This document shows positions 34,251-42,782 of a stretch of 64,000 nucleotides of DNA, in pieces. Origin of the DNA: Pseudomonas sp. WJP1 (GTDB lineage: Bacteria > Pseudomonadota > Gammaproteobacteria > Pseudomonadales > Pseudomonadaceae). The stretch lies in contig NZ_CP110128.1 in assembly GCF_028471945.1 (NCBI RefSeq), forward strand, positions 4,886,501 to 4,950,500. The letters run 5' to 3'. Each line of letters starts with the position of its first letter. The stretch's first letter is position 1. Under the pieces are notes generated by a model. That model saw only the letters and a program-made list of their open reading frames with translations, had not been told where the DNA came from and ran no database searches. The position numbers and the translations under genes were made by a program.

Positions 34251-35231
34251 ATGGCAACGCCCGCCAGTTTCGACCCTCAAGCGTTTCGCGCCGCGCTCGG
34301 CACCTTTACCACAGGGGTGACGATCGTCACCACCCAGGCCGAAGATGGCTCGCCGGTTGGTATCACCGCCAACAGCTTCAATTCGGTCTCGCTCAATCCG
34401 CCGCTGGTGCTCTGGAGTTTGTCCAAGACCGCCCGCAGTCTGCCGGTCTTCAGCAGCGGCGGCCACTGGAACGTGCACGTCCTGTCGACCGAGCAAGAGT
34501 CATTGTCCGGACGCTTTGCCCGCCAGGGAGAAGACAAGTTTTCCGAAATCCAGCTCGACACCGGGATCAGTGGTGCACCCTTGCTGCAGGACTGCACGGC
34601 GCGCTTCCAGTGCCGCACGGCGTTCCAGTATGAAGGTGGCGACCATGTGATCTTCGTCGGCGAAGTGCTCGCCTTCGACCACAGCGACCGTGCGCCGCTG
34701 GCCTTCCAGAGCGGCCAATACGCCCTGGCGATGCGCAAGCCACGCAGCGAGCTGCGCCTGGCAACCACCCCGCCACCGCCCGAATGCAGCTACACCGAAG
34801 ACTTGCTCGGCTACCTGCTCGGCCGCTCGCACTACCAGATGCTGTTTGCGTTGCGACGCCTGCTGAAAAACCAGCAGCTCGATGAGCACGCTTTTTTCAT
34901 CCTTTCGACCCTGTGCATTCGCGACAACTTGACCCTGGATGAGATCAACACATTCGTCGGCTACACCGGTCATGTGGTCAGTGCTTCGAGCATGCGCTTT
35001 CTCGAACGCCAGAACCTGGTGGCCCGAGAGATTGACGGCGAGGAGGTGCGCTATGTGCTGACCGCCGACGGGCGTGAGGCATCGATGCAGGAAGTCGCCT
35101 TGGCCAAGGCCGTCGAGGAAGATATTTCCACGCGCCTGGGTGCCGGTGATGCCCAGGCACTCAAGGTGCTGCTCAAGCGCCTGATCGCCACCTCCGACCC
35201 AGGCCTGCCGGACCTGTGGGCACCGCGCTGA
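34251..35231 (+). CDS. hsaB: Flavin reductase with C-terminal MarR-like domain (HsaB-like)
   Basis: 326 residues. Residues 1 to about 165 are a flavin reductase domain ('FRAALGTFTTGVTIVTTQAEDGSPVGITANSFNSVSLNPP'). Residues about 190-326 form a winged-helix domain of MarR type with a wing-like 'REIDGEEVRYVLTADGREA'. It supplies reduced flavin to HsaA. The same two-domain layout is known from the Acinetobacter p-hydroxyphenylacetate hydroxylase reductase C1, where the MarR-like part senses substrate and controls flavin release. The ATG has TGAGG upstream; an ATG four codons earlier is the alternative. It opens unit H. Confidence 0.86.
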   Translation: MATPASFDPQAFRAALGTFTTGVTIVTTQAEDGSPVGITANSFNSVSLNPPLVLWSLSKTARSLPVFSSGGHWNVHVLSTEQESLSGRFARQGEDKFSEIQLDTGISGAPLLQDCTARFQCRTAFQYEGGDHVIFVGEVLAFDHSDRAPLAFQSGQYALAMRKPRSELRLATTPPPPECSYTEDLLGYLLGRSHYQMLFALRRLLKNQQLDEHAFFILSTLCIRDNLTLDEINTFVGYTGHVVSASSMRFLERQNLVAREIDGEEVRYVLTADGREASMQEVALAKAVEEDISTRLGAGDAQALKVLLKRLIATSDPGLPDLWAPR

Positions 35232-35292
35232 GTGCGACCTGCGTCGCAACGCTTGAGACAGCAACCGATCCATTGGAACAACAAGGACAGCC

Positions 35293-36066
35293 ATGAGCAT
35301 TCTGCAACGCTTCAACCTTGCTGGCAGTGTCGCCATTGTCACCGGCAGCGGCCGTGGCATCGGTCGCGCCATTGCCCTGGCCTACGCCGATGCCGGTGCC
35401 GATGTGGTCTGCAGCGCCCGCTCGCTGGAAGACATCGAGGCCGTCGCTGAAGAAGTGCGAAGCCGTGGGCGTCGCGCCCTGGCCTTGAGCTGCGATGTCA
35501 CCGACAGCGAACAGCGCATTGCACTGGTCAGCAACGCCCGCGAACAGATGGGTCGCATTACCCACCTGGTCAATAACGCCGGCGGTGGCGGCCCCAACGA
35601 CCCACTGGCGATGAGCCCGGAAGATTTCGAGCAGGTGATGAACTTCAACGTCACCGCCGCCTACGCCCTGGCGCAGCAGTGCGTCCCGCTGATGCGCGAA
35701 GCCGGGGGCGGCAACATCATCAATATCACCTCGGTCGCGGCTCGTTATGCCCAGCGTCACTTCAGCGCCTATGGCACTGCCAAAGCTGCACTGAGCCACT
35801 TGACGCGCCTGCTGGCACAAGAGTTCGCGCCGCAGATCAGGGTCAATGGAGTGGCACCGGGACCGATCCTCACCGACGCCCTGGCCGGGGTCATGCCCGA
35901 CAGCATGCGCCGCACGATGGAAGCCAACACCCCGCTCAAGTGCCTGGGCCAGCCTGAAGATATCGCTGCCGCCGCCCTGTATTTGGCCTGCCCCGCCTCC
36001 GCGTGGGTCACCGGCAAAATCATTGATGTCGATGGCGGTGCCGATTCCAGTGTCTGGCCGGGTTGA
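35293..36066 (+). CDS. hdhA: 7alpha-hydroxysteroid dehydrogenase-like SDR
   Basis: 257 residues. TGSGRGIG, the distinctive NNAGGGGP loop, a 'TSVAA' serine strand and YGTAK are present. The C-terminal half, 'VNGVAPGPILTDAL' then 'LGQPEDIAAAALYLACPASAWVTG', follows E. coli HdhA very closely in both words and spacing. HdhA oxidises the 7alpha-hydroxyl of cholate and chenodeoxycholate with NAD. This is the clearest single pointer to bile acids as the substrate of the cluster. It lies 61 bases after hsaB with AAGGAC before the ATG. An SDR for another ring hydroxyl cannot be excluded. Confidence 0.8.
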   Translation: MSILQRFNLAGSVAIVTGSGRGIGRAIALAYADAGADVVCSARSLEDIEAVAEEVRSRGRRALALSCDVTDSEQRIALVSNAREQMGRITHLVNNAGGGGPNDPLAMSPEDFEQVMNFNVTAAYALAQQCVPLMREAGGGNIINITSVAARYAQRHFSAYGTAKAALSHLTRLLAQEFAPQIRVNGVAPGPILTDALAGVMPDSMRRTMEANTPLKCLGQPEDIAAAALYLACPASAWVTGKIIDVDGGADSSVWPG

Positions 36067-36134
36067 GGCCTTGTTGCCGGGCGCTGCTGCAAGTCGCCCG
36101 GTGTTTCGTTCACTTGCCACAGAGCGACCTTTCC

Positions 36135-36926
36135 ATGGATGCGCACCTGATTGAATCCTTGGGCGACGAACTGTTCAACGCCCTTCAAGCACGCCAAAGC
36201 CTGACGCCGCTGACCCAGCGCTACCCGGCCATCAGCCTCGATGAGGCCTACCGAATTTCCCTGCGCTTCCTGGCCCGGCGTGAAGCCCTGGGTGAGCAGG
36301 TGATCGGCAAGAAGATCGGCGTTACCAGCCGCGCCGTACAAGAAATGCTGGATGTCCATCAACCGGATTTCGGCTTTCTGACCGACCGTATGCAGGTCGC
36401 CGATGGCAGCGACATCAGCTTTGCCGCACACCGTCTGGTGCAACCGCGGGCCGAAGGCGAGATCGCCTTTGTACTTGGTGAAGACCTGCAAGGTACCGAC
36501 ATCAGCGCCGACGATGTGCTGTCGGCCAGCGAGTGGGTCTTGCCGTGTTTCGAGATTGTCGATTCGCGGATCCAGAACTGGCAGATCCGCATTCAGGACA
36601 CCGTTGCCGACAACGCCTCCTGCGGCGTGTTCGCCCTCGGCCAGCAACGCGTCAATCCCCGTGAACTGGACCTGGCGAAGGTCCAGTTGCAGATGTTCAA
36701 GAACGGCTACCACGTGGGCAGCGGCCTGGGCTCAGCGGTGCAAGGCCACCCCTGCGCCGCCGTGGCCTGGCTGGCCAATACCCTGGGCAAGCTGGGCATC
36801 CCCTTTCGCAAGGGTGAAATCATTCTGTCCGGTGCCCTGGCACCGCTGGTACCGGTCGCCCCGGGAGACATCATCAGCCTGTCGCTGAGCGGCCTGGGCG
36901 AGATGCACTTGAATTTCGTGCCCTGA
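36135..36926 (+). CDS. hsaE: 2-hydroxyhexa-2,4-dienoate hydratase (HsaE/TesE type)
   Basis: 263 residues, 2-keto-4-pentenoate hydratase family. '[30 protein letters not shown]', '[12 protein letters not shown]' (metal-binding acidic pair), '[10 protein letters not shown]' and 'VTG/SGAL'-type '[16 protein letters not shown]' are present. It adds water to the C6 dienoate released by HsaD to give 4-hydroxy-2-oxohexanoate. It is third in unit H, before hsaG and hsaF. A start at this ATG keeps the usual family length; the ribosome site is weak. Confidence 0.9.
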   Translation: MDAHLIESLGDELFNALQARQSLTPLTQRYPAISLDEAYRISLRFLARREALGEQVIGKKIGVTSRAVQEMLDVHQPDFGFLTDRMQVADGSDISFAAHRLVQPRAEGEIAFVLGEDLQGTDISADDVLSASEWVLPCFEIVDSRIQNWQIRIQDTVADNASCGVFALGQQRVNPRELDLAKVQLQMFKNGYHVGSGLGSAVQGHPCAAVAWLANTLGKLGIPFRKGEIILSGALAPLVPVAPGDIISLSLSGLGEMHLNFVP

Positions 36927-36963
36927 ATCGTCGCCCACTCTTCTTCTGATCGAGAGCAATGCC

Positions 36964-37896
36964 ATGAGCAAAAAGATCAAATGCGCCCTCATAGGGCCAG
37001 GCAACATCGGCACCGACCTGTTGTACAAACTCAAGCGCAGCGAAGTACTGGAGCCGGTCTGGATGGTGGGTATCGATGCCACCTCCGAAGGTCTGGCCCG
37101 CGCCGCAGCAATGGGTCTGAAGACCACCAGCGAAGGCGTCGACGGTCTGCTGCCGCATGTACTGCAAGACGGTATCCAGATCGCCTTCGATGCGACCTCC
37201 GCGTACGTGCATGCCGAGAACAGCCGCAAGCTCAACGCCTTGGGCGTATTGATGATCGACCTGACTCCGGCAGCCATCGGTCCCTACTGCGTGCCTCCCG
37301 TCAACCTCAAGCACAACCTCGGCCTCGGCGCGATGAACGTCAATATGGTCACGTGCGGCGGCCAGGCGACCATTCCACTGGTAGCCGCTGTGTCCCGCGT
37401 GCAACCGGTGGCCTATGCCGAAATCATTGCCACCGCGGCCTCCAAATCGGTGGGCCCGGGCACACGCAAGAACATCGATGAGTTCACCCGCACCACCGCC
37501 GCCGCCGTGGAACAGGTCGGCGGGGCGAAAAAAGGCAAGGCGATCATCATCGTCAACCCCGCCGAACCGCCGTTGATCATGCGTGACACCGTGCATTGCC
37601 TGACCGAAACCGAGCCCGACCAGGCGGCCATCAGCGCCTCGATCGCGGCCATGATCGAGGAGGTCCAGCGCTATGTGCCCGGTTACAAACTGGTCAACGG
37701 TCCGGTGTTCGACGGCAATCGGGTGTCGATCTACATGGAAGTCGAAGGCCTGGGTGACTACCTGCCCACCTATGCCGGCAACCTCGACATCATGACCGCC
37801 GCTGCGGCACGCACCGCCGAAATGTTTGCCGAAGAAATGCTCAAGGGCGCGCTGACTCTCGGCGCCACCAGCACCCCACAACCTGCAACCGTCTAA
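36964..37896 (+). CDS. hsaG: Acylating acetaldehyde/propionaldehyde dehydrogenase (HsaG type)
   Basis: 310 residues, full length. The NAD motif '[17 protein letters not shown]', the catalytic Cys in '[14 protein letters not shown]' and '[13 protein letters not shown]' are typical of BphJ/DmpF/HsaG. It takes the aldehyde made by the HsaF aldolase (propionaldehyde in steroid degradation) through a channel and converts it to acyl-CoA with NAD. The gene lies directly before hsaF (10-base gap), as expected for a bifunctional complex. Confidence 0.92.
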   Translation: MSKKIKCALIGPGNIGTDLLYKLKRSEVLEPVWMVGIDATSEGLARAAAMGLKTTSEGVDGLLPHVLQDGIQIAFDATSAYVHAENSRKLNALGVLMIDLTPAAIGPYCVPPVNLKHNLGLGAMNVNMVTCGGQATIPLVAAVSRVQPVAYAEIIATAASKSVGPGTRKNIDEFTRTTAAAVEQVGGAKKGKAIIIVNPAEPPLIMRDTVHCLTETEPDQAAISASIAAMIEEVQRYVPGYKLVNGPVFDGNRVSIYMEVEGLGDYLPTYAGNLDIMTAAAARTAEMFAEEMLKGALTLGATSTPQPATV

Positions 37897-37906
37897 GGAA
37901 CGCGCC

Positions 37907-38938
37907 ATGGACCTTCACGGCAAAAAAATCACCGTCCACGACATGTGCCTGCGTGACGGCATGCACCCCAAACGCCACCAGATCACCTTGCAGCAAATGA
38001 AAGACATTGCCTGTGGCCTGGACGCCGCCGGCGTACCCTTGATCGAAGTCACCCATGGCGATGGCCTGGGCGGCAGCTCGGTGAACTACGGGTTTCCAGC
38101 GCACAGTGACGAGGAATATTTATCGGCCGTCATCGGGCTGATGAAAAACGCCAAGGTCTCGGCGCTGCTGTTGCCGGGTATCGGCACGGTCGATCACCTG
38201 CACATGGCTTACGAACTGGGCGTCAATACCATTCGCGTCGCCACCCACTGCACCGAAGCTGACGTTTCCGAGCAGCACATTGCCGCGGCCCGCAAGCTGG
38301 GCATGGACACCGTCGGCTTTCTGATGATGGCCCATATGAACAGCCCGCAAGGCCTGGTCGACCAGGGCAAGCTGATGGAAAGCTACGGCGCCAATTGCAT
38401 CTACATTACAGATTCGGCGGGCTACCTGTTGCCCCATGATGTCAGCGCGCGAGTGAGCGCTTTGCGCGCCGCGCTCAAGCCCGAAACCGAAATCGGCTTT
38501 CATGGCCATCACAACCTTTCGATGGGCGTGTCCAACTCGATCGCGGCGATCGCCGCGGGCGCCACCCGCATCGACGCTGCTTGCGCGGGTCTGGGCGCTG
38601 GTGCGGGCAATACACCGATGGAAGTGCTGGTTGCCGTCTGCGATCGCATGGGTATCGAAACCGGAGTCAGCGTCTTTGGCATCCAGGACGTTGCCGAGGA
38701 TCTGGTGGTGCCGATCATGGACTTCCCGATCCGTAGTGACCGCGATGCACTGACCATGGGTTATGCCGGTGTCTACGGCTCGTTCCTGCTGTTCGCCAAG
38801 CGTGCCGAGAAAAAGTACGGCGTCTCCGCGCGGGAAATTTTGGTGGAGATGGGCCGGCGCGGCATGGTCGGTGGCCAGGAAGACATGATCGAAGACACCG
38901 CCATGACCCTGGCCAGGCAACGCCAAGCCAGCGCCTGA
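37907..38938 (+). CDS. hsaF: 4-hydroxy-2-oxohexanoate/4-hydroxy-2-oxovalerate aldolase (HsaF type)
   Basis: 343 residues, DRE-TIM metallolyase. The N-terminal '[16 protein letters not shown]', '[16 protein letters not shown]', and the metal-site HGHHN at '[16 protein letters not shown]' are intact. It splits 4-hydroxy-2-oxohexanoate into pyruvate and propionaldehyde and hands the aldehyde to HsaG. AAGGA lies upstream of the ATG. Closely related enzymes act in biphenyl and phenol degradation; the steroid role comes from the neighbours. Confidence 0.92.
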   Translation: MDLHGKKITVHDMCLRDGMHPKRHQITLQQMKDIACGLDAAGVPLIEVTHGDGLGGSSVNYGFPAHSDEEYLSAVIGLMKNAKVSALLLPGIGTVDHLHMAYELGVNTIRVATHCTEADVSEQHIAAARKLGMDTVGFLMMAHMNSPQGLVDQGKLMESYGANCIYITDSAGYLLPHDVSARVSALRAALKPETEIGFHGHHNLSMGVSNSIAAIAAGATRIDAACAGLGAGAGNTPMEVLVAVCDRMGIETGVSVFGIQDVAEDLVVPIMDFPIRSDRDALTMGYAGVYGSFLLFAKRAEKKYGVSAREILVEMGRRGMVGGQEDMIEDTAMTLARQRQASA

Positions 38939-38959
38939 GCAAAGCCTGAGCGCACTACA

Positions 38960-38983
38960 GGGGCCCAGGCACCGCCTGGCCCC
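38960..38983 (+). other. GC-rich intercistronic hairpin
   Basis: A 'ggggcccaggc acc gcctggcccc' type stem lies between hsaF and the MFS gene. There is no T-run, so it may be an mRNA processing or attenuation element rather than a terminator. Confidence 0.4.
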
Positions 38984-39018
38984 CTGCCCCGGATCCATCG
39001 CCTGGCCAGGAGTCACCC

Positions 39019-40374
39019 ATGAGCAGTACGCACCCTCAACCCACTGGCTGGCGCAGCCATGGCCTGCTGTTTCTGCTCGCGATGATGTACGCCGACAGCT
39101 TTGTCGGGCGGCAGATCATTGCCGTGATGATCGAACCGATCAAACGGGAGTTCGGCGCCAGCGACACCGCCATGGGCCTGGTCTCCGGCCTGGCCTTTGC
39201 GGCGGTCTACGTGCTGCTGGGCTTGCCCGCCGGGCGCCTGGCCGACCACCTGCCGCGCACGCGCCTGCTCGCCGTGTCCTGCCTGTTGTGGGCCTTGGCC
39301 ACCGTGGCCTGCGGCCTGTCCACAAGCTTTGCGATGCTGGTGATCGCGCGCATGGCCGTGGCCGTGTTCGAGTCTCCGAGCACCTCCACCTCCATGTCGA
39401 TCATCGCCGATGTCTACCCGCCGCACCGGCGCTCGTTTGCCATCAGTTGCTACACCGCAGCACCGACTTTTTCGACGATCATCGCTCTCAGCGTCGGCGC
39501 CTGGGTGGTCGACAACCATGGCTGGCGCAGCGCCTTCGTTGCCGTCGCGCTGCCCGCCCTGGTGATCAGCGCGGTATTTGCCTTCGTGATGCGCGATCCG
39601 GCACGAGGTCGGTTTGACCTCAGCCACACGCACACCGCTCACCCGGTGCAAAGCCTGCTGGGCAGCGCCCGCGAGCTGCTGGCCCAACCGGCCTACCGCT
39701 GCCTGGTGCTGGCTTGCGGCATCACCAGCTTCAGCGCCTATGCCTACGCCATGTGGAACGCCAGTTTCCTGGTGCGCTCCCACGACATGCCCCTGCAATA
39801 CGCCGGCATCCTCGCCGGCCTGGTCGGCGGCACTTGCGCCGGACTCGGCGCCCTGTTCAGCGGCTGGCTGACCGACCGCCTGGCGGTGAAGAACCCGCAC
39901 TGGCAAATCGGCATCCCGGTCATCGGTCATTTGCTCGGCGGCTGCGCGATGGTCATCTACCTGCTCTGGCCTCGCGACATCCTTCTGTACGCTGGCACAG
40001 TACCGGTGCCCAGTGCCATGCTCTGGTGCGCCCTGACCAGCTTCTTTTCGGTCTGGTGGGTTGGCCCCTCGTTTTCGCTCCTGACCCAGCTGGTACCGGC
40101 GCACCGCCGCGCGACCGGCGTAGCGCTGCAGACCATCATCTCGACCCTGTGTGGCGTCGGCATCGGCCCGCTGGCCACCGGCTTGCTCAGCGATGCCCTG
40201 ATGCCGATGTTCGCTGGAGAGTCGTTGCGTTACGCCCTGCTGCTGATCAGTTGCACCCTCGTCATTGCGATCATTCTGCTCTGGCGGACCTATCAGCATT
40301 TGACACTCAATCAAACCATTACAACATCGCCGTCATCCCTGGGGACGGTATCGGCAGGAAGTGATGCCGGGTGA
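39019..40374 (+). CDS. MFS transporter (spinster-like), second paralogue
   Basis: 451 residues with about 12 hydrophobic segments. The N-terminus 'FVGRQIIAVMIEPIKREFGASDTAMGLVSG' mirrors the MFS protein at 5498-6832. 'GLPAGRLADHLPRTR' is motif A. CAGGAG precedes the ATG. It ends unit H and the steroid cluster. The last ~20 codons run into the decayed dehydrogenase sequence (40311 on), so the natural C-terminus may have been changed by that rearrangement. Steroid uptake is inferred from context. Confidence 0.85.
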   Translation: MSSTHPQPTGWRSHGLLFLLAMMYADSFVGRQIIAVMIEPIKREFGASDTAMGLVSGLAFAAVYVLLGLPAGRLADHLPRTRLLAVSCLLWALATVACGLSTSFAMLVIARMAVAVFESPSTSTSMSIIADVYPPHRRSFAISCYTAAPTFSTIIALSVGAWVVDNHGWRSAFVAVALPALVISAVFAFVMRDPARGRFDLSHTHTAHPVQSLLGSARELLAQPAYRCLVLACGITSFSAYAYAMWNASFLVRSHDMPLQYAGILAGLVGGTCAGLGALFSGWLTDRLAVKNPHWQIGIPVIGHLLGGCAMVIYLLWPRDILLYAGTVPVPSAMLWCALTSFFSVWWVGPSFSLLTQLVPAHRRATGVALQTIISTLCGVGIGPLATGLLSDALMPMFAGESLRYALLLISCTLVIAIILLWRTYQHLTLNQTITTSPSSLGTVSAGSDAG

Positions 40375-40480
40375 CGGGTTCGACATGCTCAAGAAATACG
40401 ACGCGATCCACTTCGACGCGCTCGGTTGGCCAGACGTTGTACCCGAACACATTTCATTGTGGGACTCGCTGTCGCAAAAG
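40311..40480 (+). pseudogene. Remnant of a tartrate/D-malate dehydrogenase (ttuC-like) gene
   Basis: In one frame 'NHYNIAVIPGDGIGR' (40314-40358) is the N-terminus of the isocitrate/isopropylmalate dehydrogenase family. After a frame change 'EVMP', then 'DGFDMLKKYDAIHFDALGWP', then 'DVVPEHISLWDSL' follow, as in tartrate dehydrogenases around residues 65-105. About 45 codons between the two Met-Pro motifs are missing and the gene stops after this. The deletion may have used the short repeat 'gtgatgccgg'. The remnant overlaps the 3' end of the MFS gene and marks the edge of the steroid cluster. Confidence 0.75.
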
Positions 40481-40591
40481 AAAAAAATCAGAAAAAAAAC
40501 GAAATTGCCCACCAAGGCGTTGATTCCCTTTATCCTCGGTGCAAATCCTAGTGAAAAGCCATGCCCTGCTCATGACCGTTGACTGTTCCCC

Positions 40592-41722
40592 ATGCGCAAA
40601 CTTCTGTACCTGACTTTCTCCATGGCGCTGGTCGCCGCTCTTGCGACCTACGCAATGTGGGCCGCGGATCGCCCGACGGGGCTTTACCTCTCGGATCTGC
40701 GAATCGATGTCGCCGTCGACCAGGGCACGCCCGCTGACCGTGGCAATTTGCTGGGCATCCAGCCCGAGCTGTTTCCCACCGACTACCAAAGCCCGGAACG
40801 CTTGCACCGCAAACTCGCCGCCTACTTGCAGACAGCCCGGGATCAGGGCCTGCTGAATGAAAAAACCATCGTCGTATTGCCGGAACATGTTGGCACCTGG
40901 CTGATGGTCAGCGGCGAAAAAGACGAGTTGTACCAGGCCACCACGTTCAAGGAGGCCATGAACTGGCTGGCCGTGAGCAATCCTTTGAAGTTCCTCCGCG
41001 CGCTGATCGGTGCCGAGGGCGACAGCCGTATCGACGACGCGCACCTGCGCATGAAAGCCAAAGGCATGGCCAGGGATTACCAGGCGTTGTTCGGCGGGCT
41101 GGCGAAAGAATTTCACGTCACCCTGGTGGCAGGCTCCATCGTGCTGCCCGAACCCAGTGTCATCGACGGTACGCTGAAAATCGGTCGTGGCGCGTTGTTC
41201 AACAGCAGCGTGGTGTTTGGCCGCGATGGCCTGCCCATCGGCCAGCCCCAGCGCCAGATGCATCCGGTTTTCGAGCAGCAGGAGGCGATCAAGGCCAACG
41301 GCGAACACACGCTCAATGTCGTCGACACCCCGGCCGGGCGCCTGGGCGTGCTGATCGGCAGCGACAGCTGGTACCCGGACAACTACCGCAAACTCGACAT
41401 TCAACAGGCACAGCTGGTCGCCGTCCCGGCGTTCGTGGCCGGTCGCGGTAGCTGGGACCAACCGTGGCGTGGCTACAGGGACTCATCGACACCCGGCTCC
41501 GTCAGCCTCAAGGCCGGGGAAGTCAGTGAAGGCCAGGCCTGGCAACGCCTCAACCTGAGCACTCAAGCCCCCGCCAGCCAGGCCATCGCCGGCATGAGCG
41601 TATTCCTGCGCGGACAGTTCTGGGATCAGGGCAGCGCCGGACAGAGTTTTCTAAGCAGCAACGGCCAGCATTTCGCCGATGGCAAGGCCCGTGGCGCGCG
41701 CTTGCTGAACCTTTGGCTGTAG
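40592..41722 (+). CDS. Exported nitrilase-superfamily protein lacking the catalytic Cys
   Basis: 376 residues. An N-terminal hydrophobic segment (residues 3-23) looks like a signal peptide or anchor. The rest follows the carbon-nitrogen hydrolase fold, with the Glu of the triad in 'VVLPEHVG'. The position of the nucleophile, usually I-C-Y-D, reads I-G-S-D ('GVLIGSDSWYP'), and the Lys position near 'RQMHP' also seems changed. It is probably a non-hydrolytic member, or one with a different chemistry. It is followed by an AraC-type regulator gene only 3 bases downstream. No ribosome site is obvious at the ATG. Its function is unknown. Confidence 0.75.
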   Translation: MRKLLYLTFSMALVAALATYAMWAADRPTGLYLSDLRIDVAVDQGTPADRGNLLGIQPELFPTDYQSPERLHRKLAAYLQTARDQGLLNEKTIVVLPEHVGTWLMVSGEKDELYQATTFKEAMNWLAVSNPLKFLRALIGAEGDSRIDDAHLRMKAKGMARDYQALFGGLAKEFHVTLVAGSIVLPEPSVIDGTLKIGRGALFNSSVVFGRDGLPIGQPQRQMHPVFEQQEAIKANGEHTLNVVDTPAGRLGVLIGSDSWYPDNYRKLDIQQAQLVAVPAFVAGRGSWDQPWRGYRDSSTPGSVSLKAGEVSEGQAWQRLNLSTQAPASQAIAGMSVFLRGQFWDQGSAGQSFLSSNGQHFADGKARGARLLNLWL

Positions 41723-41725
41723 GCC

Positions 41726-42781
41726 ATGAAGCCCACCCCGATGCGCCTGGGAGATCTATCGGTGGGCTTCGTCCACAGCCTGGCCGACGCCGTGCGCAGC
41801 CACGGCACGGATCCGCAGCCACTGCTCGAGCAATATGGCCTCGATGCGGCCCGACTGGGTGAAGCCGGTGCCCGTCTCTCGATCCCGCGCTACATGCGCC
41901 TGGGCCACGCGGCCATCCAGTTGACCGGCAACCCGGCACTCGGCTTGCGGATGGGCCAGCTCAGCCGCCTGAGCCAGGCCGGCCTTGCCGGCGTCACGGC
42001 CGCACAGGCACCGACGGTGCGTGAGGCGGCGCGCTGCCTGATTCGATTCGAAGCCTTGTATGGCTCCAACTATCGCGGTCAATCGAGCTTCCACGAAGAC
42101 GCTCAGGGCGCCTGGTTGCGCTTCTATTCCATCAGCCCCTACAACGGCTATAACCGCTTCGTGGTGGATTCGATCATTTGCGGCTGGTTGCAGCAATTGT
42201 CCAGCGTCAGCCCTGCCCGGCTGCGCGCCGAACGCATCGACATCGAGTTCGAAGCGCCCGATTACCGCGCAGCCTACGAGGTGCTGGGCGACTGCCTGAT
42301 CCAGTTTGGCGCCGAGCACAATCAGTTGCGCCTGAGCCTGGCCAGCCTTGCCCAGCGCAACCCCGAGCACTGCCCCAGCACCTGGCGGCATCTGCTGCAA
42401 CTGTGCGAGCGGGAGCTGGAGCAATTGACCCGCACCCGCAGCCTGCGTGAACGCATCACCCAGCTGCTGGGGCCATTGCTCAATGGCGGCCGGGAACCCG
42501 ACCTGGAAGAAGTGGCGGCACGCCTGAAACTGCCGGTGTGGACCTTGCGCCGCAAACTCGCGGAAGAAGGCACGCAATTTCGCGCGATTCTCAACGACAC
42601 CCGTCGCGACCTGGCCATGACCTACATTCGCGACACCGAACTGGCGTTCGGAGAAATCGCCTACCTGTTGGGTTTTGCTTCAGCCGAAGCCTTTCAACGC
42701 GCCTTCAAGCGCTGGACCGCCCAGACACCTGGGGAGTTTCGACGCAGTCGCAGGGAAACAGCCGCCAGCGGCAAACTTTAA
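41726..42781 (+). CDS. AraC-family transcriptional regulator (OruR/ArcR-like architecture)
   Basis: 351 residues. The N-terminal ~190 residues fit the arabinose-binding-like domain of the subgroup with 'MRLGHAAIQLTGNPALGLRMGQ'. The C-terminal ~100 residues form the AraC double helix-turn-helix, with 'LEEVAARLKLPVWTLRRKLAEEGTQFRAIL' and 'LAFGEIAYLLGFASAEAFQRAFKRWTAQTPGEFR'. It is coupled to the nitrilase-like gene (3-base gap) and probably regulates it. It lies outside the steroid cluster and nothing ties it to the TCGTC operator, though it is the only regulator next to the cluster. Confidence 0.87.
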   Translation: MKPTPMRLGDLSVGFVHSLADAVRSHGTDPQPLLEQYGLDAARLGEAGARLSIPRYMRLGHAAIQLTGNPALGLRMGQLSRLSQAGLAGVTAAQAPTVREAARCLIRFEALYGSNYRGQSSFHEDAQGAWLRFYSISPYNGYNRFVVDSIICGWLQQLSSVSPARLRAERIDIEFEAPDYRAAYEVLGDCLIQFGAEHNQLRLSLASLAQRNPEHCPSTWRHLLQLCERELEQLTRTRSLRERITQLLGPLLNGGREPDLEEVAARLKLPVWTLRRKLAEEGTQFRAILNDTRRDLAMTYIRDTELAFGEIAYLLGFASAEAFQRAFKRWTAQTPGEFRRSRRETAASGKL

Positions 42782-42782
42782 G

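Noticed and set aside
36964..38938. hsaG/hsaF read as part of a phenol or biphenyl meta-cleavage pathway
   Set aside because: No monoaromatic dioxygenase genes are nearby, and the adjacent HsaA/B, KstD and KshB genes are steroid specific.
1..40374. Steroid cluster carried by a recognisable mobile element
   Set aside because: No transposase, integrase, insertion sequence or flanking direct repeats were found. Only REP-type and giant inverted repeats are present.
41726..42781. AraC-type gene as the regulator of the steroid operator
   Set aside because: It is coupled to the nitrilase-like gene outside the cluster. AraC proteins usually bind direct repeats rather than a short symmetric palindrome. 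No operator copy lies near it. Not excluded, but unsupported.
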